Assembly: GCA_963920665.1 (NCBI GenBank)
Contig: OY987263.1
Location: forward strand, 35,514,547-35,578,546
Direction of reading: 5' to 3'
Length of the DNA stretch: 64,000 nucleotides
DNA from: Straminergon stramineum
Taxonomy: Eukaryota > Streptophyta > Bryopsida > Hypnales > Calliergonaceae
Part shown: one piece after another, positions 11,062 to 23,130 of the stretch
Layout of the letters: each line of letters starts with the position of its first letter
Position numbering within the stretch: position 1 is the stretch's first letter
Notes under the pieces: model-generated
The model's input: only the letters and a program-made list of their open reading frames with translations
Databases searched by the model: none
What the model was told of the DNA's origin: nothing
Translations under genes and position numbers: made by a program

Positions 11062-13303
11062 TCATTTCATAGATGTGCTCACCTCATCTCCAAGGAAGAT
11101 GTTCATCATGGGATCCATGGCTTGATCATCCTCCACGTCCATTTTGAAAAGATACTCCATATCCTCCACTTCGATCGTTGTTTGATCGTCCGTTCCCATG
11201 GGCACGGACAAGGGCGTTTGATCCTCCCAGGATGGAGCCACCAAACCATAATCTCCAATTTGAGCTTCTTGACTCCACTCTTGCAACGCTTCTTCAGTCC
11301 ACATGCTGGGTTGCACCTGCACCCAGCTCCTGACCTCCGGGGAAGTTCCCTCCGAAGAGCAGCTTGAAGGCCCGGAACTGTAAGTTATTGATGTAGGCAT
11401 TGTGGGGGAATCCCAGTGATGTGACATAACACCATCACAGGACGGAATCTGAGTTCCATAGCTTCCAAAACTTTCGTTAGTTCCGTAGCTGCTGCCAGCT
11501 CGGAACACGTCGTCCTCTGGCACTGGAAACAGCGGGTGTGACTCCACATCGGAAGAAAGCTGGAAGCATCCGTTCCAGTCACCTACCTGAATTTGTCACC
11601 CAAAATAAATGAGAATACATTAGAAAATTTAGTGCCTCACAAAACCATCTCCACTGATAAAAGAAAATTACCTTAGAAAAATCATCAAAAGACGTTTTAA
11701 ATTCCGAAAAATCTCTGATTTTCAACGTTCTTCCCATCCATATCTACCTGCAAACTGAAAAAGAGACCAACAACACTAAACCCAGCTCCTACCTGATACT
11801 GCGGCGCCACCAGCTGCTCCCTGAGCCCCACCGCCGTCATCATCCCTTTGCTAGTACAAAACCCGGCCGCATACTCCTGTGCCTTCCGTTTGACGAACAC
11901 CGTCACCTCCTTGAACATCCCCTCCTCCGTGATGTTCGTCAACTTCAAATGCGAGGGTATGCTTTCGGCATAAGCCGAAAGCTCCGCACAAGGGAAGTTG
12001 GGCGGACGCTTCTTCTGGCACTTCAGCAGCTTGCGAGCTGCGTCGACGGCACAAGCAGCACCTACCTCGGTATCGAACGTGCCCAACCAAACCTTTTTGT
12101 CAACGGATTTCCACTCGAACACGCGGATCTCCGCCACCCACTTCTGCAGGTCGGGACGAAAGCGCACACCGAAGTGCGTGGAGCTTTCCTTGGCACGGGG
12201 TTTCTTGGGAGGGGGGGACTCTGTAAATGTTGTTGAGGTTGGGACATCGATTTGGGAGATTTCGATCGGTGCGTATCCCCTGCAGAACGGACATTGGAAG
12301 GATCGAAAAGGCGTCAGTCCAAGACGGACTTTGATCGAGATGGAGGTGCAGTCTTGTGTCTAGTTCAGAGGAATTATAGCTTTACTGTTTTATGTGATTT
12401 TATGTGAAGAATATGTACATAGCTTCACAACTCTAAGTAATTTCTATCTTGTCTAGTTGAGAAGAATAGCTGTACAGTTTCATGTGATTTCATGTTTAGT
12501 TCAGAAGACTAGCTGTACAATTGTATGTGATTTTATGTCTAGTTCAGAGGAAGAGCTTCACAATTCTATTGAATCTTGTATGTGTCTTGTTTAGAAGAAC
12601 AGTTTTACAATTGCATATGAGTAAATCTTATGTCTAGTTCAGATGAATAGCTTTGCAAATTTATGTGATTTCATGTCTAGTTCAGAGAAATTAACAGCTG
12701 TCAAATTTTCTTATATCAATATTTACGTCTATAATTTCTGTCCACTAGCTTTTAACAGAGAGCAGAGAAAATTAAAGGTCTGTAGAGAATAGTTCGATCT
12801 ACTTACTACCTGCACTGTGTAGGCTAGACTTAGATAGTGACTGTTACTCTTTGTATCTCGCGCTGGATGGGTAAGTGCAAACTTCCTGTTGAGCAACGTA
12901 CATGACCAGTTTACAACAAGAAGTAAACAATATTGAAAATGTTTTTGCAACCAACCAGTAGGTTCAAACACCAGAAACAGATATTTCGTTAAAATGGCGG
13001 TATTCATTTACCATTTTCCCTTTCATTTTCTAGGACTGGTATAGATTTCAGACTGCACGATCTGAACCTAAAAGTGCCAAGTTTGTGGAATACCGCCATT
13101 TTAACGAAATATCCATTCACTCCAACGTCATAAATTTCGACACATACTTTAGATGGAAGCTCTGTCCACGAAATACTACTGTACCTGTCCGCACTGAATT
13201 TGATCTTGTTATCCTTGCCAATAGCCCCGCCATCAGCCACGAACCGGTCGAACTGCCTGAGGCGCCCCTCAGACTGCCGGCAGGGGTTTAAACCATCAGG
13301 CAT
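11062..13303 (-). CDS. AP2/ERF-domain transcription factor
   Basis: Three exons on the minus strand join in phase 0: 13303-13148, 12359-11793 and 11586-11062, for 415 aa. The junctions are AAA|GTATGT...CTAG|ACA and CAG|GTAGGA...TTCAG|GTAGGT. One AP2 DNA-binding domain spans about residues 114-177: HFGVRFRPDLQKWVAEIRV, then WLGTFDTEVGAACAVDAARKL, ending KRPPNFP. A proline- and lysine-rich stretch precedes it (PPPKKPRAKESS), and a CPFC pair lies near residue 75. The C-terminus is acidic (EVEDMEYLFKMDVEDDQAMD), typical of an activation region. The WKSVDKK insertion between the domain strands differs from common ERF and DREB domains, so I leave the subfamily open. Exons 2 and 3 are strong; exon 1 is chosen because its ATG frame reaches a good donor in the right phase. 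Another upstream exon is possible. Confidence 0.85.
12359..12720. repeat. Minisatellite of about 46 bp units at the 3' end of AP2 intron 1
   Basis: The word TCTAGTTCAGAGGAA or a close variant recurs near 12359, 12452, 12494, 12539, 12586, 12632 and 12676, with a faint copy near 12406. Spacing is 42-47 bp (92 across the faint copy). Each unit also has AGCTGTACAATT and TATGTGATTT blocks. On the gene's strand the first unit supplies the splice acceptor CTCTGAACTAG, so the other units are near-copies of that acceptor. Confidence 0.75.
12981..13112. repeat. Foldback with 25-bp perfect arms in AP2 intron 1
   Basis: ATATTTCGTTAAAATGGCGG... (12981-13005) is the exact reverse complement of 13088-13112, with an 82-bp loop. 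The loop shares the block AACCTAAAAGTGCCAA with the foldback at 15675-16002 in inverted order, so both belong to one repeat family. Confidence 0.75.
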
Positions 13304-14700
13304 CTCAGCTCGCTTGTGTTGTCGCCAAATAAATCAACCTCGACCGATCTCTCCGCTAGCTGAAACTTTTATCCTGAGAATTGCACCCAACGCCTCCCCT
13401 CTCAAAAAACGTACCCCTCGAGCTAGCTACATCTAAGTTAAGGTCCTTCAAATTCTTCAACTCAATAATCTCGATTCACATATTCTGTATAACTAATTCT
13501 AAATATCACGACTTACACGAGACAACTCTCTACATTCGTGACAAACCTTTTTTTTTCTTTTTTCAACAAAGTGTTGGAATACTAGCTTTAAACAGAGCTA
13601 ATACTATCACAGGCACTACTGCAGATAGCCTAAATTGCATACAAAGTATCGATTACACTTCTAAGGCCGGCTCAGCTCTACTAACTCAATCTAGACACCC
13701 TAAGAGTGAGAGTTACATGCATGAACTTATGCTCGATCGATCCTGGAGACTAGCTGATAAGAAGATGGAATGAAAGCAGATAATGCAAATTAGGACGGAA
13801 ATTTTTGACTAGATATGTTCGTGCTATTACCTCCAGAAAAGCCCCTTCCAGGTCCCACCAGTAAAAGAGTAGCAGTGATACACCGGCTAACTGACGGATC
13901 TGCCGCTGCCGCCAGACTTCTCCAAGGAATGAACTCAAGTCAGTCACGTTTCTCTAGCTTCGGCAAACCACGATTGCAACCAAACACTGGAAGTCTCGAT
14001 CGCACCGTAATTAATTCGGGCTATGGATAAATTTTAGGAAGTTTGACGACAGGAAATTTGAAAATTGACTGGTTGATTTGCTCTGTAAGTAAAACTGTAA
14101 CACGGCACGACATCAGACCTAGAAAACCGGAGTAGATAGATAGATATCTCAAAGATCATGCAACAGTTGGGCTTCAATCTAGCTCCGACTATTGTGTAAT
14201 TTCCACAAGGTTTCAGGGAGGGATCTACAGTTTCACGCCCGGGCGGAGTAGCACTAGCTAAAAATTCCTGTAAGTGGTGGACGATTATCAGGACTACCGA
14301 CTATAGTGCTCTGATCGCTCTCGACACGGAGCTTCCAGTAGAGAACCGATGGTTACCGAATACCGACAGTTTGTTGGGGGCAGGGAAGACGACGATCAGT
14401 TGGAATCGACGAGAGAACGATTGTGGACGAGGAGCGACGTTCGTTGGACGTACAGACATTTGGAGAAATTCCAGGAAGTGAGGGGTGCGCTACTGCGCTT
14501 CGATGATTTTATGTTGGCTGCCCGTTGACCTATTGTTGACTGGACGAGAAAATACCGACAGGACGATCTCGTCCAGGTTCGGACTGTCTGTGGGATCCAA
14601 CGATAGTTTACCAGTTTGGGGATCTGGTTTGGTTGACGACCTTTGCGCTTTACTGGGAAGAAGAATCGATAGGCATGATTCCCACTCCTAAAAGCTCTAA
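13304..14700. other. GC-richer upstream region of the AP2 gene, no assigned exon
   Basis: Base composition is more balanced than in the surrounding spacers, as expected of promoter and 5' UTR sequence. On the minus strand 13950-13800 reads as a short open frame (WRSLAAAADPSVSRCITAT) ending near a donor-like GAG|GTAATA. This may be an untranslated or alternative first exon. No complete gene was found. Confidence 0.35.
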
Positions 14701-14910
14701 TAAGGCTAGGACAGGTCTGGATTTTGGTGTAGATTTATGTTTTAGGCTGCTTAATGTGAGAAGTGCGAAAGTGGCTTGGAATGCCACCAATTTTTCAAAA
14801 TTGAGTAATTGATGTTTTTTTGCAGTTCTACATGTGGAGTAAAACTTTTTCCATTTTGAAACACTGGCTCACTTTTTAATGAGAATGGACCGCATCTTTA
14901 TACCACTAAT

Positions 14911-15244
14911 TAAGGTAGGAGGTCCAGAAAGCGCTCATCTAAGAGCTGAAACCGGAATTTGTAGAGGTAAAACTTCTTAAAATATTTTTCAGTAAATTTT
15001 CCTTGAGAGACAAATGGAATTGGTATCAATCTAACTCAAGTCGTTTCATATTTTGGGGATTTTTGTAGAATTAGTTCTGAATTTTTGAAGTTGAAATGGC
15101 ATAGGGCTCTAAAATCGTCCACCTCCTCAAATGTACACTATTTGTACAACATTGGTACAATGAAAAAGTAGCTTGTTTAAATAGTGTACATTTACAAAGG
15201 TGGGTGATTTTAGAGTGTGTGTGCTTTTAGAACCTCCTACCTTA
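14911..15244. mobile_element. TA-flanked MITE with AGGTAGGAGG ends
   Basis: The ends read TAAGGTAGGAGGT (14911) and ACCTCCTACCTTA (to 15244), exact reverse complements. A TA target duplication followed by AGGTAGG is the parsing that fits related copies at 20204-20582, 23126-23402 and 29979-30290. The interior carries GTACACTATTTGTAC-type palindromes. It has no coding capacity. Confidence 0.7.
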
Positions 15245-15674
15245 GGGAAATTTGTTATATTATCTCCTAACCAATAGCAAATCTCCTAGTATACTATAAC
15301 AAAAAGAATCTCCATCATTTATTATGCCAATGTCCTATCATACTTTATATAACAAAAATTCCAAGGCTAGGTCAAATATTTCTAAATCTAAACTTTATAC
15401 TTCATAATCCAATTCCTATAGAATTTTATGTAATTTGATTACCAAGCTAGGAATAATCACATATTGGTCACCTCATTTGGGCACTTAACAATCGATTCCC
15501 TATAAATTAAATTGCAAAAGTGTCCCTCATGATTGTAGAATAATGAATGAACATTTTACCATGAAACAGTAAGCAAGATAAAGTGCCCAATTCTATGACA
15601 TTTTATAAGTACAAAAAAAAAATCAAAAAAAAAATTTGAACATTTGTAATGTGATTGAGCAAAAAGTTTAATAT

Positions 15675-16002
15675 GGTCAATTTCATTAAAATGGCAGTAT
15701 TCCATTAACATGGCAAGCCATTTTGCAACTTTGGCACTTTTAAGGTTCAAACTACAAGGCATGAAATCTTAACTGGTTCTAGATGTTGGTAATATAGATA
15801 TGTCCTAGATGTTTGAAATCTAGACAAGTTAAAGATGGTTAAGTTCAAGCGGTCTAAGATGTATACCAATTATAGATTTATAAAATCTATAAGTGTCATA
15901 GATGTCTAAAATCTATACCTATCTTAGATGTCCCTTGTAGAGTTTAGAATGCATGGTCTGAAAAATGGCACATGGAATACTCCCATTTTGATAAAATTGA
16001 CC
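15675..16002. repeat. Foldback element with imperfect 30-bp arms
   Basis: GGTCAATTTCATTAAAATGG... at 15675 is repeated in reverse complement at 15971-16002 (...CCATTTTGATAAAATTGACC). The arm core ATTAAAATGGC.GTATTC matches the foldback in AP2 intron 1. Confidence 0.6.
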
Positions 16003-16694
16003 ATTAATTCTTATAGTTTGCGCCTTCCATATTCTTTGTTCAATTGCAATACAAAAGACTTCATTTAATTTTGATCCATATAAATCCTTCAAAAGTAAAT
16101 TTGAAATTGACAAGGATTTAAACATTTAAAACCTAAATCCTAAAACCACTAATTTTCATCTAAATAAAGTATTCATGTTTTGTAAAACGTAGTAGTGTAG
16201 TACTTGATGACAAAAGAGTTTCCTATTTTTTTTAAATCATTTTAAAATGACACTTCTTGACCCCAAATCATAAAGGTCTTCAAAATTAGGCCACTTTTTC
16301 TAGTAACTTTATTTTTCTTGCAACCATGTATGAAGACCATGCATCATTGAAATAGAATAATATTGTTGTCCTTACAATCGAATACCAACCCTTTCAACCC
16401 CAATTCTACAAAAAAAGAGTTATCCTTGTATAATTTTCATTAAAATAGGAAACCCTTCATAGACCATTTGGTCACAATGGATAGATTCACAATTCTTTTT
16501 TCCTACAAAAGAATGTCAAATCAAAGAACATTTCAGGCATGATTGTATTTTGGTCAATTCATTTTTGGAAAAAGAAAGACATATTATAGGGGGTTAAAAA
16601 ATTTACATATATAGCCTCCCATTGAAGACCCTAGGAGGGGACTATTTGTGCCCTTTGGTATGATAATGTGACTCTTTCAATTTCCTAAATCGTT

Positions 16695-16890
16695 CCATTG
16701 GCAATCCAAAAGTGTCCATTGAGATTGTGGAATAATGAATAAAACTTTTGCCATGTGTAGAAGCCACATGGTGATGATCATAGGATTTGTGAAATGGTGA
16801 CTTTTCAATTCCAAACCTTCAATTCCCAATTCTACATTGTATACAATTTTTACTACTTTAGGATGCTAGAGAGTGAAATTGGGTCCTTGC
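16695..16890 (+). repeat. Dispersed repeat, copy 1
   Basis: The block with TTCAATTCCAAACC and GAGAGTGAAATTGGGTCC recurs in inverted orientation at about 40000-40185. A shorter related block (AAAGTGTCC, ATTGTAGAATAATGAAT) lies near 15505-15550. Origin unknown. Confidence 0.55.
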
Positions 16891-18162
16891 CATTAGGAGT
16901 CTCAATCAAATTGCAGTTTATAATGGATTTGCTTATTTTACGTTATGATGTAACAAAACACAATTGGGTCCAAAACTAGGGGTTGCATTTGGACTAAAGG
17001 TGATTTTAGTTTTACCTACTACATCAAATCCTAGCTCTCTTAGGGATTTGACCCCTAAAGGTCCATGCATCCCAAAAGTGAATGTTCCTTGATCAACATT
17101 GATTGTAACTTTAAAAAGAACCACTTTTTCTATTTGATTTAAACTAAAAAACTGAAACTTGATAAGTTTTTATTTCTACTCCATCTTGAAATATTCATAA
17201 ATATATAATGATTGAAAGAATTATTGCAATTGCTAGCTCTATATGTTGAAATCTAGATTACACAACATTATGTACATTTCTTTCGTATTTACTTCTTAAA
17301 ATAATTTTAAAATTTAAATTATAAAATTATATTTCTCATTCTAACATTTGTTTACAGTAAAATTTCAAATTATTCTAATATATATAACCATTGATAGAAT
17401 TTCATTTCTTTTTATGTTGAGAAATATAAATAATTAAATTCTATCAATGTTTTTGAAAAAATTAACATAAATAGAAAATATATTCTTTCACAAGTTTAAA
17501 ATATTAAAATTTTATATATGAAGTATATAGAAGGATAAATTTATCTTGATAGTGGCATTTGACTTGAAGATTATTGGCAAGGGTGTTTTGGATGTCAAAT
17601 ATAAAATAACTAATTGATGAATCTTCACAACAATCTCCATTGTTGTCATACCTTTTGAGAGAAAAATTCAAATATTTGTATTGTGTTTGCAAACACAAGA
17701 CCAGTAGGGTTCTAATTTACTAAGTTATTTTCACTTTCTACTATAAAAATATAACAATGTCAAAATTTTCATGGAACGAATTGAATTTTTTTGCAATGAT
17801 AGACAATCCATATTATCACGTACTAAAATTAGAAGATTGGTATTTGAGCACAATTTAAAAGGCTAAATTAAGCTCAGACAAGACAATGCGTTTGACAATT
17901 TCGCAATGGACCACTCCCGTTCACTGATAACTTAGAACCCTACTGGTCTTGCCAATTCAAATGTTATCTCTAAGAATTCGTTGCAAGCACATTATTATGT
18001 CTGCACACTATCACCGTATCTGGATGTCCAGCGTTTGTGATTTGTCACCCCCGGCGCAGTTTTGAAAAACGAATTAAGTTATTATTTTGCTCTGGCTGGT
18101 GTCTGACTTAAGGCTGTGAGATAAGTTATCATTGGTCCATGGAGCCAGGTTCTAAACTTTTT

Positions 18163-18333
18163 TTAATTTTTATGCAGGTGATATGAGTGCTTGAGCGGAG
18201 TGCCTGGTACAGACAGTGGAAAACATTCTCTCGTGTCTTGGAACTCAAGGAAGAAATCGACGCTCCACTCAGCTGAGTTAGGATGCCAAGTGGCGGCTGA
18301 ACCAACAGTGTCTGACCAGACTTTAAACTGAAA
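18163..18333 (-). pseudogene. Coding-like fragment, possible terminal exon
   Basis: After an acceptor-like GGCAG at 18334, a frame of 56 codons plus stop is tryptophan-rich and protein-like (FQFKVWSDTVGSAATWHPN, AEWSVDFFLEFQD). I do not recognise it. It may be a leftover exon of the broken gene at 18868-19417 or of a separate decayed gene. Confidence 0.3.
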
Positions 18334-18867
18334 CTGCCCGTAATGACCCGAGTATGAAACTTACTAGATGTGTGATATAACAAGTCTTTTATAAATAAAA
18401 AATTGAGATTTTTATGAAAAGAAATTAGAGCATATCCTAACCTCTTGAAAATGTCGATGCCTGCAATATGTCGATTAGTTGATTGGAGGCATGCCACATT
18501 GAATGGAACCACTTCAAGGACGACCTTTGGGTACCAGCAAATAGTGTCACAACATGGTACGCAGGCCCCCATTTGGATGCAATTTAGAGTGAAATGTGTT
18601 TTGGTAACCATGATTTATCAAGACCACTCCATGCAATTTTTTTGTCTTTTAGCTAACTTTTGAAGCACTTTATTTTCCTTGTCCAATGTCCAAATATGAG
18701 TTTTCTTGTACCTATTCAAAGATTCCTATAATAGATTTTAAAATGCGCTTCCAAAGATAGAAATTTCAAGTTCTATTTACAAAGCAGTGGAAAGTTGGAG
18801 TGATATTTGGCAGGGCAAATTCCTGTAGAGTTCATTGAGGACGTTCACTGAGTTCATTACGGACTCC

Positions 18868-19417
18868 CTAAGCCGGAGAGTAAGATAAACTGATCAACTC
18901 CATCCAGGAAAGTCCAACTGTTTCATCACATTCGTGTGAGCGATTTTCCTCCTGAACATTCTGCAGCACCATTCTATCCCGTTTTCCAAGCGCGTTCGAA
19001 CTTAGCTGCTTGGAAAGTGCAGAGTGCAGACATTTACAAGTTTGCAGCCCGGTGCCCCCTGCCCCGCCCCCAGGGTCCGTCCCCAGCTCCTGCATGCCGG
19101 TAATGAAAAAGGCCAGTTGCATATATAATGCTTATTACTGTATCTTGCAAACCAGGGAAATAGAATTGAAATGAATAGAACCCGGACGGATACGAGCATC
19201 TTTGCTAACTTACCACCACGGCACGCCTCCCGTTCCACTGGCCGACAGCTCTAGTTCTGCTCCTAGATCTGCAGAATGTGCGACGGAGTTACGTTGGTAC
19301 GTGCTGCACTAGCTGCTGCTCCGGTTCTACGAAGAACCAGCTTGCAACAGACCTTCCGCTCTTCGATGCATAGTCTGCCTGATGAATCATCTCGATGATC
19401 TGATCGGCGGAGAGGAC
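18868..19417 (-). pseudogene. Broken two-exon gene of unknown family with an in-frame stop
   Basis: Minus-strand 19417-19214 is a 68-codon frame (SADQIIEMIHQADYASKSG, SVASWFFVEPEQQLVQH) with one internal TAA at 19291-19289; after it the same frame continues (RSRSRTRAVGQWNGRRAVV). It ends at a strong donor GTG|GTAAGT. An acceptor TGCAG opens exon 2 at 19089 in the same phase; this runs 73 codons to a stop at 18868 (ALGKRDRMVLQNVQEENR, VGLSWMELISL). The consistent frame and splice phase on both sides of the TAA point to a real gene damaged by a point mutation, or one with an unusual short retained segment. No start codon or upstream exon was found. Function unknown. Confidence 0.5.
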
Positions 19418-20203
19418 GTGAGTTAATTATATCTTAGAACCTTTGACCTTCAATTTAGTTGTATGCATATTATGTGAAAATGTGAGGCTGGTAGGAAAAT
19501 GACGTCTTATTTCATCGTTGAATTCTGTAACCTTGGGTTCAATCTTGGATGAAAGCAATGTATTCTGTGTCTTGCTCTTGGATGAAGAACCAAAAAATTG
19601 ACTGGAAATTGCTATAGCAAGTATGGTCTTGATGGTTCAATTGTGAAGATTATGTTAGGTAACATGCAAATAAATGGGAGTGAACCAGTTACCCAATACA
19701 TAACCTCCCCCTCCCCCAAACAAAGTGCCATTGCTTTTGATATTATTATTAGAGGATCCTATGGTTAGATTTCTTAATAAATAAATATAGATGGAGATTT
19801 TAGCCTTGGTTTGAGTTTGAGTACTTTGATGCAGTTTTGGGCCTAACACCACTATTTCTCTGTCATGACATTGAGGACTAATAGTGTTGTAAAATAGAAA
19901 TGACTTTCTAAGAAATAGTAGGGACAAAGAATACACATATTCATTCAAAAATATGAATTTTGTTGGCTAACTATCTTGGTGATAGGGCTTCATCCTTCAT
20001 AAATTAAACTAGTGAAGTAGAAGCATCCCACTTTTTCTGCCCCTACTACTTGTGTGTTCTCAATGAGGATTTTCTTTTGTAAGAATGATTATTAACTAAA
20101 GATGTTTCAGAATTTTGTGATAGTTATACAATATTCTATGAATTTTCAGATTTAAAAGCATAGGGTACCTACTCATGTCACTATACTCGCCTTCAACAAC
20201 CAC

Positions 20204-20582
20204 TAAGGTAGGAACATCCATAACCGTCAATTTAAGCAATTCAGCATAGTTGGAGTCAAATTTTTCTACGAAATTTTTTTTTTCAGTATTAGCAATTGAA
20301 AATCATGAATTTTCAAAAAAAGAAATAGAATTTTTGGATAAGGCATCTAATTTCTATGAATTTTCAAAGTAGAACTCCCTGGGGCACCCATAGCCACACT
20401 ACTAAATCTGCCTTGATTCTAACACCAAAATCTGAAAAAATCAGAGCCCGCCAACCACAATTAAGTATGGAGATGGTTTCAAGGTACTTGGAAGACGGTT
20501 TCAAAGTACATTAAGGAATACTTTGAGAGAACTCTACTCTCAAACTATGGGTACACTCATGATTATGGGTGTTCCTACCTTA
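20204..20582. mobile_element. TA-flanked MITE with AGGTAGGAAC ends
   Basis: CTAAGGTAGGAACATCCATA at the left and TATGGGTGTTCCTACCTTAG at the right are reverse complements with one mismatch over 20 bases. TA lies at both borders and the length is about 379 bp. There is no ORF. Confidence 0.7.
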
Positions 20583-20636
20583 GCTTGGAAGAGGACATGC
20601 TTCAACTCCCATTAATTGCCTCAAAAAACTTTGTAA

Positions 20637-21319
20637 CCCCTAAAGTTCCTTGACTATGTTTTCACCCAAAATGCTCCATTGAACCATACCATTTTGATTG
20701 ATGGGATGAAAGTTATGAGGAGTTTTAGTTTGCGCATAGTTATGGATTCTCTACTCTAAAATAAACTTTGAAGTCTTTTATTTAACTGAATTTTCAATAT
20801 TTTTGGGAAAAAATAAAATCATAAGATGTAGATTGTTTATTACAACATTACAACCATTGGGATTGGCATTTTGCAATTTCATAACTAAATTCTTAAGAAT
20901 TTAGTATTTTGAATCATTCTCTATTTTTTTCCACTTACTATTTTATTTCTATATGTTGTGCAATTCTGAATGATCTAAAAATTTTCAAGTATGTAACCAA
21001 CTTGCCTTGACGAATGAATCCAAAGGAGCACCACCATTTGGGACATAATTTCCTACAAATGTGACCTTGTGAAGTGCAATTGTCCAGTTTTTCATAAGAC
21101 CAAAAAAATGATTTTTGTCAATTGAAACACTAATATCTAGCAATTTTTATGGTGAATTTTTTGGAAATTTTTTCTGTATCTTCTCAAACCAACGTACATC
21201 AAGGTCCTACAATTACACAACTCCCAATTTTATTTTATTTTTCTAAAATTTGGTTCTTATATGAGAAATGGCAACTTTGGAGCATTTTTGGTGAAAACAT
21301 AGTCAAGGAACTTTAGAAG
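20637..21319. mobile_element. CCCCTAAAG-type MITE with long inverted ends, right border eroded
   Basis: Left CCCCTAAAGTTCC followed by TTGACTATGTTTTCACC is matched in reverse complement at 21279-21315, a near-perfect arm of about 40 bp. The left border reads GTAA instead of TTAA, and the right border has lost its GGGGTTAA. The interior (GATTCAAAATACTAAATTC in inverse order, CAACATATAG) is shared with the elements at 37671, 43802 and 44831. Confidence 0.65.
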
Positions 21320-21604
21320 TCAAACCAACTTGCAAACATTCATGTAATAAAAACATTGAGTTCCTAGTAGGGAAAAGCTAGGATGTAGATTGGGAGCTTT
21401 TTAGACAAATAAATCATAGCCTAATGAGAATCTAGATATAAGATCTTCATTTTTGCAAGTTCTTTACTTTTTCATCATCTATGTGAATTGATTGAAAATG
21501 ACGTGCAAAAATCATGAAGCATCAAGTGACTGTTCTAATTACATTGTTGAAGAATAGATTATTTAGAAAAAGCTTTTCAACATATTTGGATGTATTTCAG
21601 CCAT

Positions 21605-21897
21605 CATTAGAGGAGTTTTGGGGAGTCTGGAGGGTCGTTTCAAGCATGTTCCCGGTGTTGTTCCCCTAGCAGTCTAGGAACAACCGTTGTTAGATTTTTT
21701 TTTCTTAAAATGTTTTTTTTTTTAAATTTTTAAATGTAAAAGAAAGTTGAAAAAAAAATCATTTAAAAAAATAAAAAAATAAAAAAATGACATGGCATTC
21801 GTTGTGCCACATCAGGCAATTGCTACGGGGTAGTTCCCAAGGTCTAGGAACCCAAGGGAACATACAGCCCTCTAGACCCCCCCAAAATCCTCTAATG
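21605..21897. mobile_element. MITE with CATTAGAGGA ends
   Basis: CATTAGAGGAGTTTTGGGG... at the left and CCCCAAAATCCTCTAATG at the right form imperfect inverted repeats of about 30 bp around 293 bp. The interior has GTTCC...AGGAAC and GGAACCCAAGGGAAC words and a GC-richer block (GTGCCACATCAGGC). The element at 41203-41471 is a relative. Confidence 0.6.
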
Positions 21898-22262
21898 TTT
21901 TTATAGCTCTTAAAAGACATTTGAAATTTATCCAATAGATTGACGCCAAGACTTTTAGGAGTTAATATGCATACAAATTATGGACTACAATATGTCCATA
22001 ATAATATTCATCATTAGTAATAGGGTTCATACAAGTAGGTAGTTCATTCTCTAATGCAAAGAAAATAACTAAAAAAGAAGATCATTTGTATTGGTGCCAT
22101 GCCTAGGCAACATTGACACTCAAGAAGTAGCAGTAAACCATATTTTAGACTCTTAGAAGAGATATCGCACTATTGCAACACTGTTGACTAGGTCTTTATT
22201 GCAACATTGTTCACCTTAGAAGTCCTTTTTGCATCCTTGCAAAAGAGACCCCTTCCTCATTG

Positions 22263-22494
22263 CTAACCCTTAAATGTCGGGTTGGTGGTTGTGAAAATCA
22301 TTCCTTTTGGTGCTATGTGATATCATTTACTTTTTCTTTTTTTGTAAAGTATTCATCGGAGGTCAAACTATTGTGCAAGATCTCTCCTTTTTGCACAAAA
22401 TTCCAAGGACGAATAATTGCACTTCTCTCTTACATAAGAAGATTCTTTGACATCCATCAGACAAAAAACATCTTTGGCGTCATTGAAAGGTTAA
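22263..22494. mobile_element. Small (about 225 bp) TTAA-type MITE, copy A
   Basis: CTAACCCTTAAATGTCGG at the left and TGAAAGGTTAA at the right. The interior follows the element at 35530-35759 block for block (GTGA..TCAT..AC, AGTCAAACTA/AGGTCAAACTA, GATCT.CC.TTT, GA.TTGCA, CATC..GACA). Borders are partly eroded. Confidence 0.55.
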
Positions 22495-23069
22495 ACAATA
22501 TTATGTTCCTGTTCCAGTTCCAGTTGGCGATAAGATCCAATAAAAATTATTTTTGCTTCATTATATAGTAACTATGCATTGCTCACTTGTAATTGGTAAA
22601 GATCATAGGTGCGCATATCTTAGAGTAGCATCTCCCACAGTCAGTGTTGATGCCCAGGGGTATCATACCCATATAATTCTCCGGTTCTCATTAATTTATG
22701 TCTGTCTGTCTGTGTCTCGCTTCTGGGAATTGCTGAGAAGTTTCTTGTAGTCTATCGAAACCTTGATAAGAAGGAATTCGGGTGTGGGTGGGTGAGTGGG
22801 TGGCTGGGGGTCATTCATTGTCCACAGACAAATAAAATTGTTTTTGTTTTTGTTTTGTTTTGTTTTTACACAAATAAAATTGTTTTCAATGAGTGCAGGT
22901 TTTAGGGAAGGTCGGTTCCCCCTGACCCACAAAAAGGTTGAAAGGAATATGAACCCAAGCCAAGAGACTGTCTGTGTGTGTACTGCCGTCAGACACTATG
23001 AAGGCTATCTAAGGTAACTTAGCCTGCGACACAGGCATAACTCTGGATATGCCTATTGCAGTCCCAAAA

Positions 23070-23130
23070 ATTCTTGCGGTGTAAGTTATAATTCTTGTGG
23101 TGTAAGTTATAATTCTTGTGGTGTATAAGG
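23070..23130. repeat. Three-copy 21-bp tandem repeat
   Basis: ATTCTTGYGGTGTAAGTTAT repeats with a 21-bp period at 23070, 23091 and 23112. The third copy runs directly into the TA border of the adjoining MITE at 23126. Confidence 0.75.

Larger units (their letters stand above)
14701..18162. other. AT-rich spacer with repeats, no gene seen
   Basis: No coding-like frame was found. The stretch holds a TA-flanked MITE, a foldback and a dispersed repeat, which are listed separately. Around 15780-15930 a word of the type CTAGATGTNNGAAATCTA recurs at short intervals. Confidence 0.5.

Noticed and set aside
11949..12363. Plus-strand ORFs of 95 and 121 codons
   Set aside because: They are antisense shadows of the AP2-domain exon, whose minus-strand frame carries the conserved AP2 sequence.
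19276..19413. Plus-strand 45-codon ORF resembling a mitochondrial presequence (MCDGVTLVRAALAAAPVLRR)
   Set aside because: It is antisense to the better supported minus-strand frame SADQIIEMIHQADYASK, which continues in phase across a splice site.
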